This document shows positions 18,147-25,400 of a stretch of DNA of 64,000 nucleotides, in pieces. The DNA is taken from positions 1 to 64,000 of the forward strand of contig SVNK01000001.1 in NCBI GenBank assembly GCA_015066935.1, in the 5' to 3' direction. The stretch's first letter is position 1. The number at the start of each line of letters is the position of its first letter. The DNA is from Ruminococcus sp. Lineage in GTDB: Bacteria > Bacillota > Clostridia > Oscillospirales > Ruminococcaceae. A program made the position numbers and the translations under genes. The notes below the pieces were generated by a model, which was given only the letters and a program-made list of their open reading frames with translations, was not told the DNA's origin and ran no database searches.

Positions 18147-19244
18147 ATGAATAAATTGAAAAACACGTTAGGCTCAAGCGTTTCCGTTACTATCTTCGGC
18201 GAAAGTCACGGAAAAATGATAGGAGCCATTCTCGACGGACTTGCCCCCGGAATCCATGTTGACGAGGAATTTATTGCGTCGCAGATGAACCTCCGCAAAG
18301 CAGCAGGCTCTATCTCCACCGCACGCCATGAGGCTGACGCTGTAAAAATAGTCAGCGGAGTCTTCAACGGAAAAACTACGGGAACTCCGATTACGTTTAT
18401 TATCGAAAATCAGGACCAGCACAGCCGTGATTACGGCGAGCTTGCATATAAAGCACGTCCCGGCCATGCCGATTTTACCGCCTCCGTGAAGTATCACGGC
18501 TTTCAGGACTTCCGTGGCGGCGGTCACTTCTCCGGACGTATCACCGCAGGTCTTGTCGCAGCAGGTGCAGTCGCAATTTCCGCACTGAAAACTAAAAATA
18601 TCCGCATTGGTACTCACATTCTCAGCTGCGGCGGCGTTTTCGACAGAAACTTCGGCGACCTCGGCTCAGACATCGCTTCACTTTCGGACAAGACCTTCGC
18701 CGTTCTCGACGATAACGCAGGCGAAAAAATGATTGCCGCTATCGAAGCTGCACGTAACGACGGCGACAGCGTCGGCGGCAGACTCGAAACTGCTGTTGCG
18801 GGACTCCCCGCAGGCGTCGGAGAACCATGGTTCGATACAATTGAGAGCGTTCTCTCCCATGCATTGTTCAGTATCCCTGCCGTAAAGGGCGTGGAATTCG
18901 GCGACGGCTTCGCTCTCTGCGACATGAGAGGAAGTCAGGCTAACGACTCCTTCCGCAGTATTGACGGAAAAATCGTCACAGATACAAACCGCTGCGGCGG
19001 TATACTCGGCGGAATCACAAACGGCATGCCCGTTGTTTTCCGTACCGCTGTAAAACCCACTCCCTCCATTTACAAAGAACAGCAGACTATCAATACCGAA
19101 ACCTCCGAGAACACATCTCTTGTGATTCAGGGTCGTCACGACCCCGCTATAATCCACCGTGCAAGAGTCGTTGTGGACAGCGTTACGGCACTCGTACTCT
19201 GCGACCAGCTCGCACTACGTTTCGGTACGGATTACCTCGCATAA
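18147..19244 (+). CDS. aroC: Chorismate synthase
   Basis: 365 residues from the ATG at 18147, or 362 from the TTG at 18156, which is better spaced (9 nt) from TTCGGGAG. It converts EPSP to chorismate, the last shikimate-pathway step, using reduced FMN. Signatures: FGESHGKMIGAILDGLAPG, RPGHADFTA, GGGHFSGRITAGLVAAG and TDTNRCGGILGGITNG...VFRTAVKPTPSI. Followed 27 nt later by a DAHP synthase gene, so the first and last steps of the pathway are joined. The long hairpin-rich leader is its main oddity. Confidence 0.98.
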   Translation: MNKLKNTLGSSVSVTIFGESHGKMIGAILDGLAPGIHVDEEFIASQMNLRKAAGSISTARHEADAVKIVSGVFNGKTTGTPITFIIENQDQHSRDYGELAYKARPGHADFTASVKYHGFQDFRGGGHFSGRITAGLVAAGAVAISALKTKNIRIGTHILSCGGVFDRNFGDLGSDIASLSDKTFAVLDDNAGEKMIAAIEAARNDGDSVGGRLETAVAGLPAGVGEPWFDTIESVLSHALFSIPAVKGVEFGDGFALCDMRGSQANDSFRSIDGKIVTDTNRCGGILGGITNGMPVVFRTAVKPTPSIYKEQQTINTETSENTSLVIQGRHDPAIIHRARVVVDSVTALVLCDQLALRFGTDYLA

Positions 19245-19271
19245 AATTTACCTACGAAAGGACATTATATC

Positions 19272-20300
19272 ATGGCTATGAATATTATAAGAGAACTCCC
19301 CCACCCAAGCGAAATCAAAGCGGCTCATCCGCTTACTCCCGATCTTGCAAAAATCAAGAACGACCGTGACGCTGAAATAAAGAAGGTTTTCAGCGGTGAA
19401 TCCGATAAGTTCCTGCTTATCATCGGTCCCTGCTCGGCTGACAACGAGGACAGCGTTCTCGATTATATCCACCGTCTGCGCAGAATTCAGGACGAGGTCA
19501 AGGACAAGATCATCATTATCCCCAGAATCTATACAGGTAAGCCCAGAACTACGGGCGACGGCTACAAGGGTATGCTCCACCAGCCCAATCCAACCGAAAT
19601 GCCCGACCTTAAAAGCGGTATCATTGCTGTAAGAAACCTCCATATGCGTGCTCTTGCAGAGACAGGCTTCGGTGCAGCGGACGAGATGCTCTATCCTGAA
19701 AACTACAGCTACCTCGACGACCTCCTCGCTTACATCGCTATCGGAGCACGTTCCGTTGAAAACCAGCAGCACCGTCTCGTTTCAAGCGGTGTAAATATCC
19801 CCGTAGGTATGAAGAACCCCACAGGCGGCGATATTTCTGTTATGATGAACTCAATTACCGCTGCACAGCACGCTCACGCCTTCATCTACAGAGGATGTGA
19901 GGTCAGAAGCGACGGAAATCCCTACGCTCACGCAATCCTCAGAGGTTACGTTGACGAAAGAGGCAACTCCTACCCCAACTACCACTTCGAGGACCTCTAC
20001 CGTCTTGCGGAAACATACTCAAAGAAAGAACTTCTCAACCCTGCCCTCATCGTCGATACAAACCACTCAAATTCAGGAAAGAAGTACCTTGAACAGGTGA
20101 GAATTTCAAACGAAATTCTCCACAGTATGCGTCACAGCAACGAAATACGCAAGCTCGTGAAGGGTCTCATGATCGAGAGCTATATTGAGGACGGTGCACA
20201 GGCTATCGGTGAAAACATCTACGGAAAGTCGATTACCGACCCCTGTCTCGGCTGGGAAAAATCAGAGAAGCTCATTCTCGGCATCGCCGATCAGCTTTAA
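19272..20300 (+). CDS. aroF: 3-deoxy-7-phosphoheptulonate (DAHP) synthase, class I
   Basis: 342 residues; ATG at 19272 after GAAAGGACATTATATC. It condenses PEP and erythrose 4-phosphate, entering the shikimate pathway. The AroFGH-type motifs are clear: LLIIGPCSADNE, RIYTGKPRTTGDGYKG, IGARSVENQQHRL, GMKNPTGGDISVMMNSI and LIVDTNHSNSGKK. The metal Cys (GPCS) and His/Glu/Asp ligands are present. There is no fused chorismate mutase domain. I cannot say from sequence which amino acid feeds back on it, so the symbol is generic. Confidence 0.95.
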   Translation: MAMNIIRELPHPSEIKAAHPLTPDLAKIKNDRDAEIKKVFSGESDKFLLIIGPCSADNEDSVLDYIHRLRRIQDEVKDKIIIIPRIYTGKPRTTGDGYKGMLHQPNPTEMPDLKSGIIAVRNLHMRALAETGFGAADEMLYPENYSYLDDLLAYIAIGARSVENQQHRLVSSGVNIPVGMKNPTGGDISVMMNSITAAQHAHAFIYRGCEVRSDGNPYAHAILRGYVDERGNSYPNYHFEDLYRLAETYSKKELLNPALIVDTNHSNSGKKYLEQVRISNEILHSMRHSNEIRKLVKGLMIESYIEDGAQAIGENIYGKSITDPCLGWEKSEKLILGIADQL

Positions 20301-20306
20301 AACCAA

Positions 20307-20335
20307 ACCGCACTGTGCTTGTGCAGTGCTGCCTT
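20307..20335 (+). repeat. Short repeat shared with the rimP leader
   Basis: ACCGCAC..GCTTGTGC.GTGCTGCCTT, 26 of 29 positions identical with 47808-47836. Here it sits 6 nt after the DAHP synthase stop and can form only a weaker stem. Confidence 0.45.
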
Positions 20336-20401
20336 GTTAACGTGCAGGATTCTGCGTTTGCAGTGTTCTGCACGTCTTAATATATTCAGGAGGCGATAAT
20401 T

Positions 20402-21178
20402 ATGGAAATCGTCAACATCATTTCCGGCTGTACAGGAATCCCTCAGCCACTGTATCCCGACTCGCACTACACGTTCATCCTCTTCAGATCACCTGTTATC
20501 ATCACCCTCGACGGCAGCGAATTCCGTATGACGAAAAGTTCTGCCGTACTTATTTCGCCGGGAACAAAATGGCTCCTCCGTTCCATGCGGAAATCCTCTC
20601 CCAAATCCGACTTTGTGGAGCTTCTGCTCACTCCATCAGATAAACAGGAACTTTTATCCGTCGGACTTTCCCCCGATACTCCCATTGAAATATGCGGCGA
20701 TTTCGTTATTTCAAGTCTTATCGGCTGCATGAGACTTCACGCCGTCCGCATTGATTCTTTAAACGGAGATTTCTTCACTATGACAATGAATGCCGTTTTT
20801 GAAGCTGTCAGGACAGAAGTTTCTGCCTGCGGACAAGCTCACCGCAAGCGCCGTATCGCTCACCTCTCAGACCTTAAACGTCTGCGTGAAAATATCTATG
20901 AAAATCCCGTCAGACAATGGTCTGCATCGGAATGTGCCGACGAAATCGGTATCAGCCGTGAATACTTCCACAGACTTTACCTCGCCGCATTCGGAGTGAC
21001 TTTCCTCCACGACACAATCGAAAGCCGTCTTATGTACGCTTCCGAACTTCTCGAAACAACAAATCTTTCCATCTCCGCCATTGCGGAAAAATGCGGCTAC
21101 GACAGCGATTCTTACTTCATGAGACAGTTCAAGAAGCATCGTGGGTGTACTCCGACGGAATTTCGTGCTTCGAAATAA
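20402..21178 (+). CDS. AraC family transcriptional regulator
   Basis: 258 residues; GGAGGCGATAATT precedes the ATG. The N-terminal part (about 1-135) looks like the cupin-type sensing domain of AraC proteins (HYTFILFRSPVIITLDGSEF, VLISPGTKWLL). The C-terminal 100 residues hold two helix-turn-helix units: WSASECADEIGISREYFHRLYLAAFG and ISAIAEKCGYDSDSYFMRQFKKHRGCTPTEFR, the second being the AraC signature. The target is unknown; the gene next to it encodes a sugar-binding-like/GGDEF protein, so a carbohydrate signal is plausible but unproven. It is cytosolic. Confidence 0.93.
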   Translation: MEIVNIISGCTGIPQPLYPDSHYTFILFRSPVIITLDGSEFRMTKSSAVLISPGTKWLLRSMRKSSPKSDFVELLLTPSDKQELLSVGLSPDTPIEICGDFVISSLIGCMRLHAVRIDSLNGDFFTMTMNAVFEAVRTEVSACGQAHRKRRIAHLSDLKRLRENIYENPVRQWSASECADEIGISREYFHRLYLAAFGVTFLHDTIESRLMYASELLETTNLSISAIAEKCGYDSDSYFMRQFKKHRGCTPTEFRASK

Positions 21179-21229
21179 ACTTTTAGTATATTTTGTTACG
21201 AAATTTATTAAAATTCGCCAAAAAACCTC

Positions 21230-21258
21230 TTTACATCTGCTTCGTTTTGTGGTAAAAT
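21230..21258 (+). promoter_or_regulatory. Promoter of the GGDEF gene
   Basis: TTTACA, 17-nt spacer, TAAAAT, with TGG before the -10; about 45 bp before the start codon. Confidence 0.65.
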
Positions 21259-21303
21259 AAAGAATATATTTACAAAACTCATATTTCCGGATGGAGAATA
21301 ATA

Positions 21304-23223
21304 ATGAATCAGATTAAACTTATCGGCATATGCCTTTCAACAGCGCACGAAGAGGACCGCTTTAACTTTATAAAAGAATTGAACAAACACGCTGTCAAAA
21401 AAGGCTACAGGCTTGTCATTTTCAATTCGTGTGCCGACCTCTATGAACAAAACACTGCCGTGAATGAAGAGTCTTCCGCTGTATTCCGCCTCGTCCCATA
21501 TGAGAGACTCTCGGCACTTATTCTTTTCCCTAATATCATGTACAACGACGCCGCTGTTGCGGAGGCTGTCAAGAATTGCCATAGATATAATATCCCTGTT
21601 ATATCTATGGATAAAGCTATCGACGGATGCATTCTCTTCACTTTTTCAAATGCCGAAATCTTCGGTCAGCTCTGCCGCCACGTTATCTGCGACCACGGTG
21701 CCAGAAACGTCTTTATGATGGCTGGTTTCAAGGACAATGTATACTCCGAAGAACGTATCCGTGTATTCAAAAAAGTCCTTGAGGAGAACGGTCTCCCCAT
21801 TATCGAGGAGAATATCGGTTACGGATGCTTCTGGGAACTCCCCACTATTGACGTCCTTGACAAGTGGTTCGTTGAGGAGAAACGTGATGTCCCCGACGCA
21901 ATCATCTGTGCCAACGATTTCATGGCAATTACCGTAAGCAGCTATTTGCAGTCGCTCGGATACAAAGTCCCCGAAGACTGTATCATTACAGGATTCGACG
22001 GCATCAAACAGGCTGAATACCTGCCGCCCAACATCACAACCTGTAAGCAGGACTTCGATGAAATGGGCAGACTTATCATCGATACCATTATCAGAATTGA
22101 ACAGGGTGAACAGATTCAGGGTCCTTTCTACATCGATTTCAACATAATCTACTCGCAGTCATGCGGCTGCAAGCCTTTATCCTATGAAAAAGTGACCTCC
22201 TCTATCACCGACCTCATTTCATCTCTCCGTTTGACCGAGGAACGTCAGAAAATGATTCTGAGTACGCAGAATGTAATCCCCAAAATCACGTTCTTTGACC
22301 ACCTCCCCAGACTCCTGATGAAACGCTATAAAATAAATACCTGCATCTTTGCCATTAACGAAGGTATTTTCAGTCCGCCTGATTTCGCTACAAAATATAC
22401 TGCCAACAACTGCTTCGGTCAGAATGTCGATATTCTTTTCCACTGCTACGGCAAAACAGAACTCGAACACTGTACAATCCCTGTAAAACGTCTTTTCCCA
22501 AGATACGATATACTCTTCGAAAACGAAAACCCCGTTATTGTATGCTGCAGCGTCTTTTCGGATATGATTCTCGGATACTGTGCTTTCCAGCCTGATATCA
22601 ACATTAATGAGTACGAGAAAATCGACGTTTTTATGAACGCTACCGGTACTGCTCTCGGCGACTTCCATAACCGTATGCAGATTAAAAGCATGAACCGCAA
22701 ACTGCTCGAAATCAACGACGACCTCCAGAAAATCTCCCAGCGTGACTTCATGACAGGTCTTTTCAACAGACGTGGATTCTTCGATAAACTCGATGCCCTG
22801 ACCGAACTCCCCGAAAATTACGGCAGACAACTGATGTTCATCTCTGCCGACCTCGACGGTCTCAAAGTCATCAACGATAACTTCGGCCACGCTGAAGGCG
22901 ATAATGCTATTATCACCGTCGGAAGAGCTTTGCTGAGCAGCTCGCTCCAGAGCGAAATCTGTGCTCGCTTCGGCGGCGACGAGTTCGGCGTTGCGGTAAT
23001 CTGCCCCGATAACGATACCGATGTGTTCTTTGAGGACTTCAAAAAGCGTTTCCTCGATTTTCTCTGGGACTACAACCGTAAATCGGGTAAGCCCTATCAG
23101 GTCAGAGCAAGTATCGGATACTGTGCGGCACACATAAATAATAAACTCAATATCGAAAAAATGATCGAGCTCGCCGACGAGAAAATGTACGAATATAAAG
23201 CCAAGAATAAAAGAATATCTTAA
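21304..23223 (+). CDS. Cytosolic substrate-binding-like and GGDEF protein (putative diguanylate cyclase)
   Basis: 639 residues; GGATGGAGAATAATA before the ATG. Residues about 5-285 resemble the LacI/XylR-type periplasmic-binding fold (LIGICLSTAHEEDRFNFIKE, DAIICANDFMAITVSSYL, DCIITGFDGIKQAEY), but there is no signal peptide, membrane span or DNA-binding helix-turn-helix. A linker region of about 170 residues and a short coiled segment (MQIKSMNRKLLEINDDLQKIS) lead to a GGDEF domain: RDFMTGLFNRR...ADLDGLKVINDNFGHAEGDN and ARFGGDEFG with intact catalytic GGDEF. It would make c-di-GMP in response to an intracellular ligand. No EAL domain. Confidence 0.9.
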   Translation: MNQIKLIGICLSTAHEEDRFNFIKELNKHAVKKGYRLVIFNSCADLYEQNTAVNEESSAVFRLVPYERLSALILFPNIMYNDAAVAEAVKNCHRYNIPVISMDKAIDGCILFTFSNAEIFGQLCRHVICDHGARNVFMMAGFKDNVYSEERIRVFKKVLEENGLPIIEENIGYGCFWELPTIDVLDKWFVEEKRDVPDAIICANDFMAITVSSYLQSLGYKVPEDCIITGFDGIKQAEYLPPNITTCKQDFDEMGRLIIDTIIRIEQGEQIQGPFYIDFNIIYSQSCGCKPLSYEKVTSSITDLISSLRLTEERQKMILSTQNVIPKITFFDHLPRLLMKRYKINTCIFAINEGIFSPPDFATKYTANNCFGQNVDILFHCYGKTELEHCTIPVKRLFPRYDILFENENPVIVCCSVFSDMILGYCAFQPDININEYEKIDVFMNATGTALGDFHNRMQIKSMNRKLLEINDDLQKISQRDFMTGLFNRRGFFDKLDALTELPENYGRQLMFISADLDGLKVINDNFGHAEGDNAIITVGRALLSSSLQSEICARFGGDEFGVAVICPDNDTDVFFEDFKKRFLDFLWDYNRKSGKPYQVRASIGYCAAHINNKLNIEKMIELADEKMYEYKAKNKRIS

Positions 23224-23226
23224 TAA

Positions 23227-23269
23227 TAGCAAAAGCTCTCCGATTACGGAGAGCTTTTGCTATTTTTAG
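23227..23269. terminator. Terminator of the GGDEF gene
   Basis: 16-bp perfect stem TAGCAAAAGCTCTCCG / CGGAGAGCTTTTGCTA, loop ATTA, then TTTTT. Also positioned to stop leftward transcription from the small secreted-protein gene. Confidence 0.9.
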
Positions 23270-23285
23270 CGGTCAAAAGTCATAT

Positions 23286-23588
23286 TCATTTAAACTTGTA
23301 TTCAACTGTTGTATAAAGTACATATCCACACTTTGAACAACGTGTGTATACATATCTTTCGTACACAGGAAATGAAATTATATTCTGCTCAACTCCTCCT
23401 ATATACCACCAAGCCGAATAGGTTTTGTAAGTTGAACCGGAATGTTTACAAGTAGGTGCATATGAAGCAGCACTTGCAACGATAGAATTGTTTGTCTTAG
23501 GTGCAATTGTTTCTGTGATTGCTGTTCCTGTGCCGAGCATTGTAAATGCCATAGCAACAGCTGCAATTTTTTTAATTACGTTTTTCAT
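23286..23588 (-). CDS. Small secreted protein with cysteine pair, unknown
   Basis: 100 residues from the ATG at 23588 after AAAAGGATTTGAAAAA; the ORF-track extension is untranslated leader. An N-terminal signal peptide is clear: MKNVIKKIAAVAMAFTMLGT, with Ala-rich processing sites near SIVASAASYA (about residue 40). The mature part of about 60 residues has CKHSGSTY and a CSKCGY pair near the end, resembling a small zinc-knuckle or disulfide module. Monocistronic, with its own promoter. No family recognised; small secreted proteins of this type are common in Ruminococcus-like genomes. Confidence 0.75.
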   Translation of the reverse strand: MKNVIKKIAAVAMAFTMLGTGTAITETIAPKTNNSIVASAASYAPTCKHSGSTYKTYSAWWYIGGVEQNIISFPVYERYVYTRCSKCGYVLYTTVEYKFK

Positions 23589-23648
23589 TTTTTCAAATCC
23601 TTTTCTATAAATTGAATTTAGAGATAATAAATTAACCCTATATGTTAT

Positions 23649-23677
23649 ATTATATATCAATAAAGAGATTGTGTCAA
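23649..23677 (-). promoter_or_regulatory. Promoter of the small secreted-protein gene
   Basis: Minus strand TTGACA, 17-nt spacer, TATAAT: perfect consensus, with an AT-rich leader of about 55 nt. Confidence 0.85.
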
Positions 23678-23779
23678 GTGTTTTAGCAATTATTGGTTAA
23701 ACAATAACAAATATAGCAAGAATTAAAAAATACCTCTTCATGGTATTATTCGCAATAGAAAAAGGATTGTATCAATGGG

Positions 23780-23898
23780 TCGTCGGGACGCCGTCCCCTA
23801 CGGATGACTATTCTTCGTATAAATGCGTATGGACGACCATTGGTCGTCCACCGTTATTGTAATCAATGCGTTGCGGACACGGTACGCCGTGTCCCCGC
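23780..23898 (+). repeat. Palindrome-rich intergenic element
   Basis: Holds GGGACG/CGTCCC arms, the shared 19-bp palindrome GGACGACCATTGGTCGTCC (23831-23849) and GGACACGG/CCGTGTCC (23874-23895). It fills most of the 320-nt gap between the secreted-protein promoter and thiN; the rest shows nothing. Confidence 0.65.
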
Positions 23899-23907
23899 AA
23901 ACTTCTT

Positions 23908-24525
23908 TTACATTTTTGACCTTACTACGAGTGCAAGACCGTCTGTAATATCCAGAACGGCATCTGCGTCCGTAATTTCGTTGCTCACGCCAATCGGGAA
24001 GCTTCCCGTCATAACATAGTCGGCAAGCGGATACTTTACACCTGTCATGACCTTTATATAAAGCTCGTCGGTCATGGCAAAAACCGAAAAATAGTACCCC
24101 TCCATGAACGGAAAACGATGCACACCCTTACCGCATACAGTTATGATATTGTCGTCGTCCACGATAGTACCTGTGCAGCCTCTGCCATGTATGTAGGAAA
24201 GACTCTGGATATTTGCAACGGTATGGTCGAAACGTCCGCCCATCGCTCCGTATATCACAATCTCCCCGACCCCGCGTTCTAAGGCGGTCTTTATGGCAAG
24301 GAGAGTATCCGTGTCGTCCTTTTCGGGGACGCTTCTGAGAATCTCCGTATCTTCAGGGAGCTCGCCTTCATACGAATCAAAGTCTCCCACTATAATATGC
24401 GGTGCTACACCGAGTTTTTTCGCCGAAGCATATCCTCTGTCCGCACAGATTACGAGGTCGTCCTCATTTACTTTCACGCATTGCAGACCTGTATCACCGC
24501 CTGCAAAAATCCTGCAAACTCTCAT
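23908..24525 (-). CDS. thiN: Thiamine pyrophosphokinase
   Basis: 205 residues; the ATG at 24525 overlaps the rsgA stop as ATGA. It transfers pyrophosphate from ATP to thiamine. Family features: VICADRGYASAKKLGVAPHIIVGDFDS (substrate and metal Asp residues, GDFDS), EKDDTDTLLAIKTAL (DDTD) and YGAMGGRFDHTVANIQ (GGRxDH). This is YloS in Bacillus, and it closes the same cluster here. The rpe gene that often lies between rsgA and thiN is absent. Confidence 0.95.
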   Translation of the reverse strand: MRVCRIFAGGDTGLQCVKVNEDDLVICADRGYASAKKLGVAPHIIVGDFDSYEGELPEDTEILRSVPEKDDTDTLLAIKTALERGVGEIVIYGAMGGRFDHTVANIQSLSYIHGRGCTGTIVDDDNIITVCGKGVHRFPFMEGYYFSVFAMTDELYIKVMTGVKYPLADYVMTGSFPIGVSNEITDADAVLDITDGLALVVRSKM

Positions 24526-25400
24526 TTCAGTTCCCATTCCTTCAACTGTCTTGCTTCCTCATACATCGTGCGATAGCTCTCATGACGGCTCTGTGCGATT
24601 TCACCCTCAGAAAGCGCTTCAAGAACACGGCAGCCCTTCTCACAGATATGTGCACAGTCCTTAAAACGACACTCCTCCGTGAAGTCTGTAAACTCACGGA
24701 AACACGATGCAAGCTCCTCCTTGCGGATTATATCATAGCGATTTGTCTCGAAGGTTGAGAAGCCCGGAGTATCGGCAATATATCCGCCGCCGGAAAGCTT
24801 ATAAAGCTCCGCATGGCGTGTTGTATGTCTGCCTCTGCCGAGTTTTTTGCTTATTTCGGCAGTCGGGATATTCAGAGTCGGGTCAACTGCGTTGAGAAGC
24901 GTTGATTTTCCCGCACCCGAATTGCCTGCAAACGCACTTATCTTCCCTGAAATAAGCTCTCTTACAGCGTCCACCGTAGAGGAATCGTCATAGTCCACCG
25001 AGAGCGTCTTTATGCCTATTCTGCTGTATATTTCACGAATCACGCTGCCGTCGCCGAGGTCATTCTTCGTGACTGCGACCACGGGAGTTATCCCTTTATA
25101 CTCCGCAATGGCAATAAATTTGTCCAGAAGCAGATAATTCGGCACGGGACTGCACGTTGATACTACAAAAATAAGCTGGTCAAGATTTGCAAGAGGAGGT
25201 CTGATTATACTGTTTTTACGCTCGGCGATTTCTGTTATCACTCCGTCACAAAGCTTCACTCTGTCGCCTGCATAGGGCGTTATTCCCCTGTTGCGGAAAA
25301 CTCCTCTTGCTGTACATTCATATATACCGTCAGGGGACTCTACTGTGTAGAGTCCCCCTAAGCATTTTGTTATTATTCCGCTGTTTACGGTTCCGTTCAT
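24522..25400 (-). CDS. rsgA: Ribosome small-subunit-dependent GTPase A
   Basis: 292 residues from the ATG at 25400, which overlaps the prkC stop (TAATG). An N-terminal OB fold (about 1-65) is followed by a circularly permuted GTPase with the order G4 (VTKNDLGD), G5, G1 (GNSGAGKSTLLNAV), G3 (DTPGF) and a C-terminal zinc knuckle (CRFKDCAHICEKGCRVLEAL: Cys, Cys, His, Cys). It assists late 30S maturation. Lies in the yloC-thiN operon directly after the PASTA kinase, a conserved position in Firmicutes. Confidence 0.97.
   Translation of the reverse strand: MNGTVNSGIITKCLGGLYTVESPDGIYECTARGVFRNRGITPYAGDRVKLCDGVITEIAERKNSIIRPPLANLDQLIFVVSTCSPVPNYLLLDKFIAIAEYKGITPVVAVTKNDLGDGSVIREIYSRIGIKTLSVDYDDSSTVDAVRELISGKISAFAGNSGAGKSTLLNAVDPTLNIPTAEISKKLGRGRHTTRHAELYKLSGGGYIADTPGFSTFETNRYDIIRKEELASCFREFTDFTEECRFKDCAHICEKGCRVLEALSEGEIAQSRHESYRTMYEEARQLKEWELK

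Noticed and set aside
22219-23232. 337-aa minus-strand ORF opposite the GGDEF gene
   Set aside because: Mirror frame of a well-supported gene with intact GGDEF motif.
23589-23907. TPP riboswitch near thiN
   Set aside because: thiN is transcribed leftward from rsgA; this gap is downstream of it and has no THI-box text.
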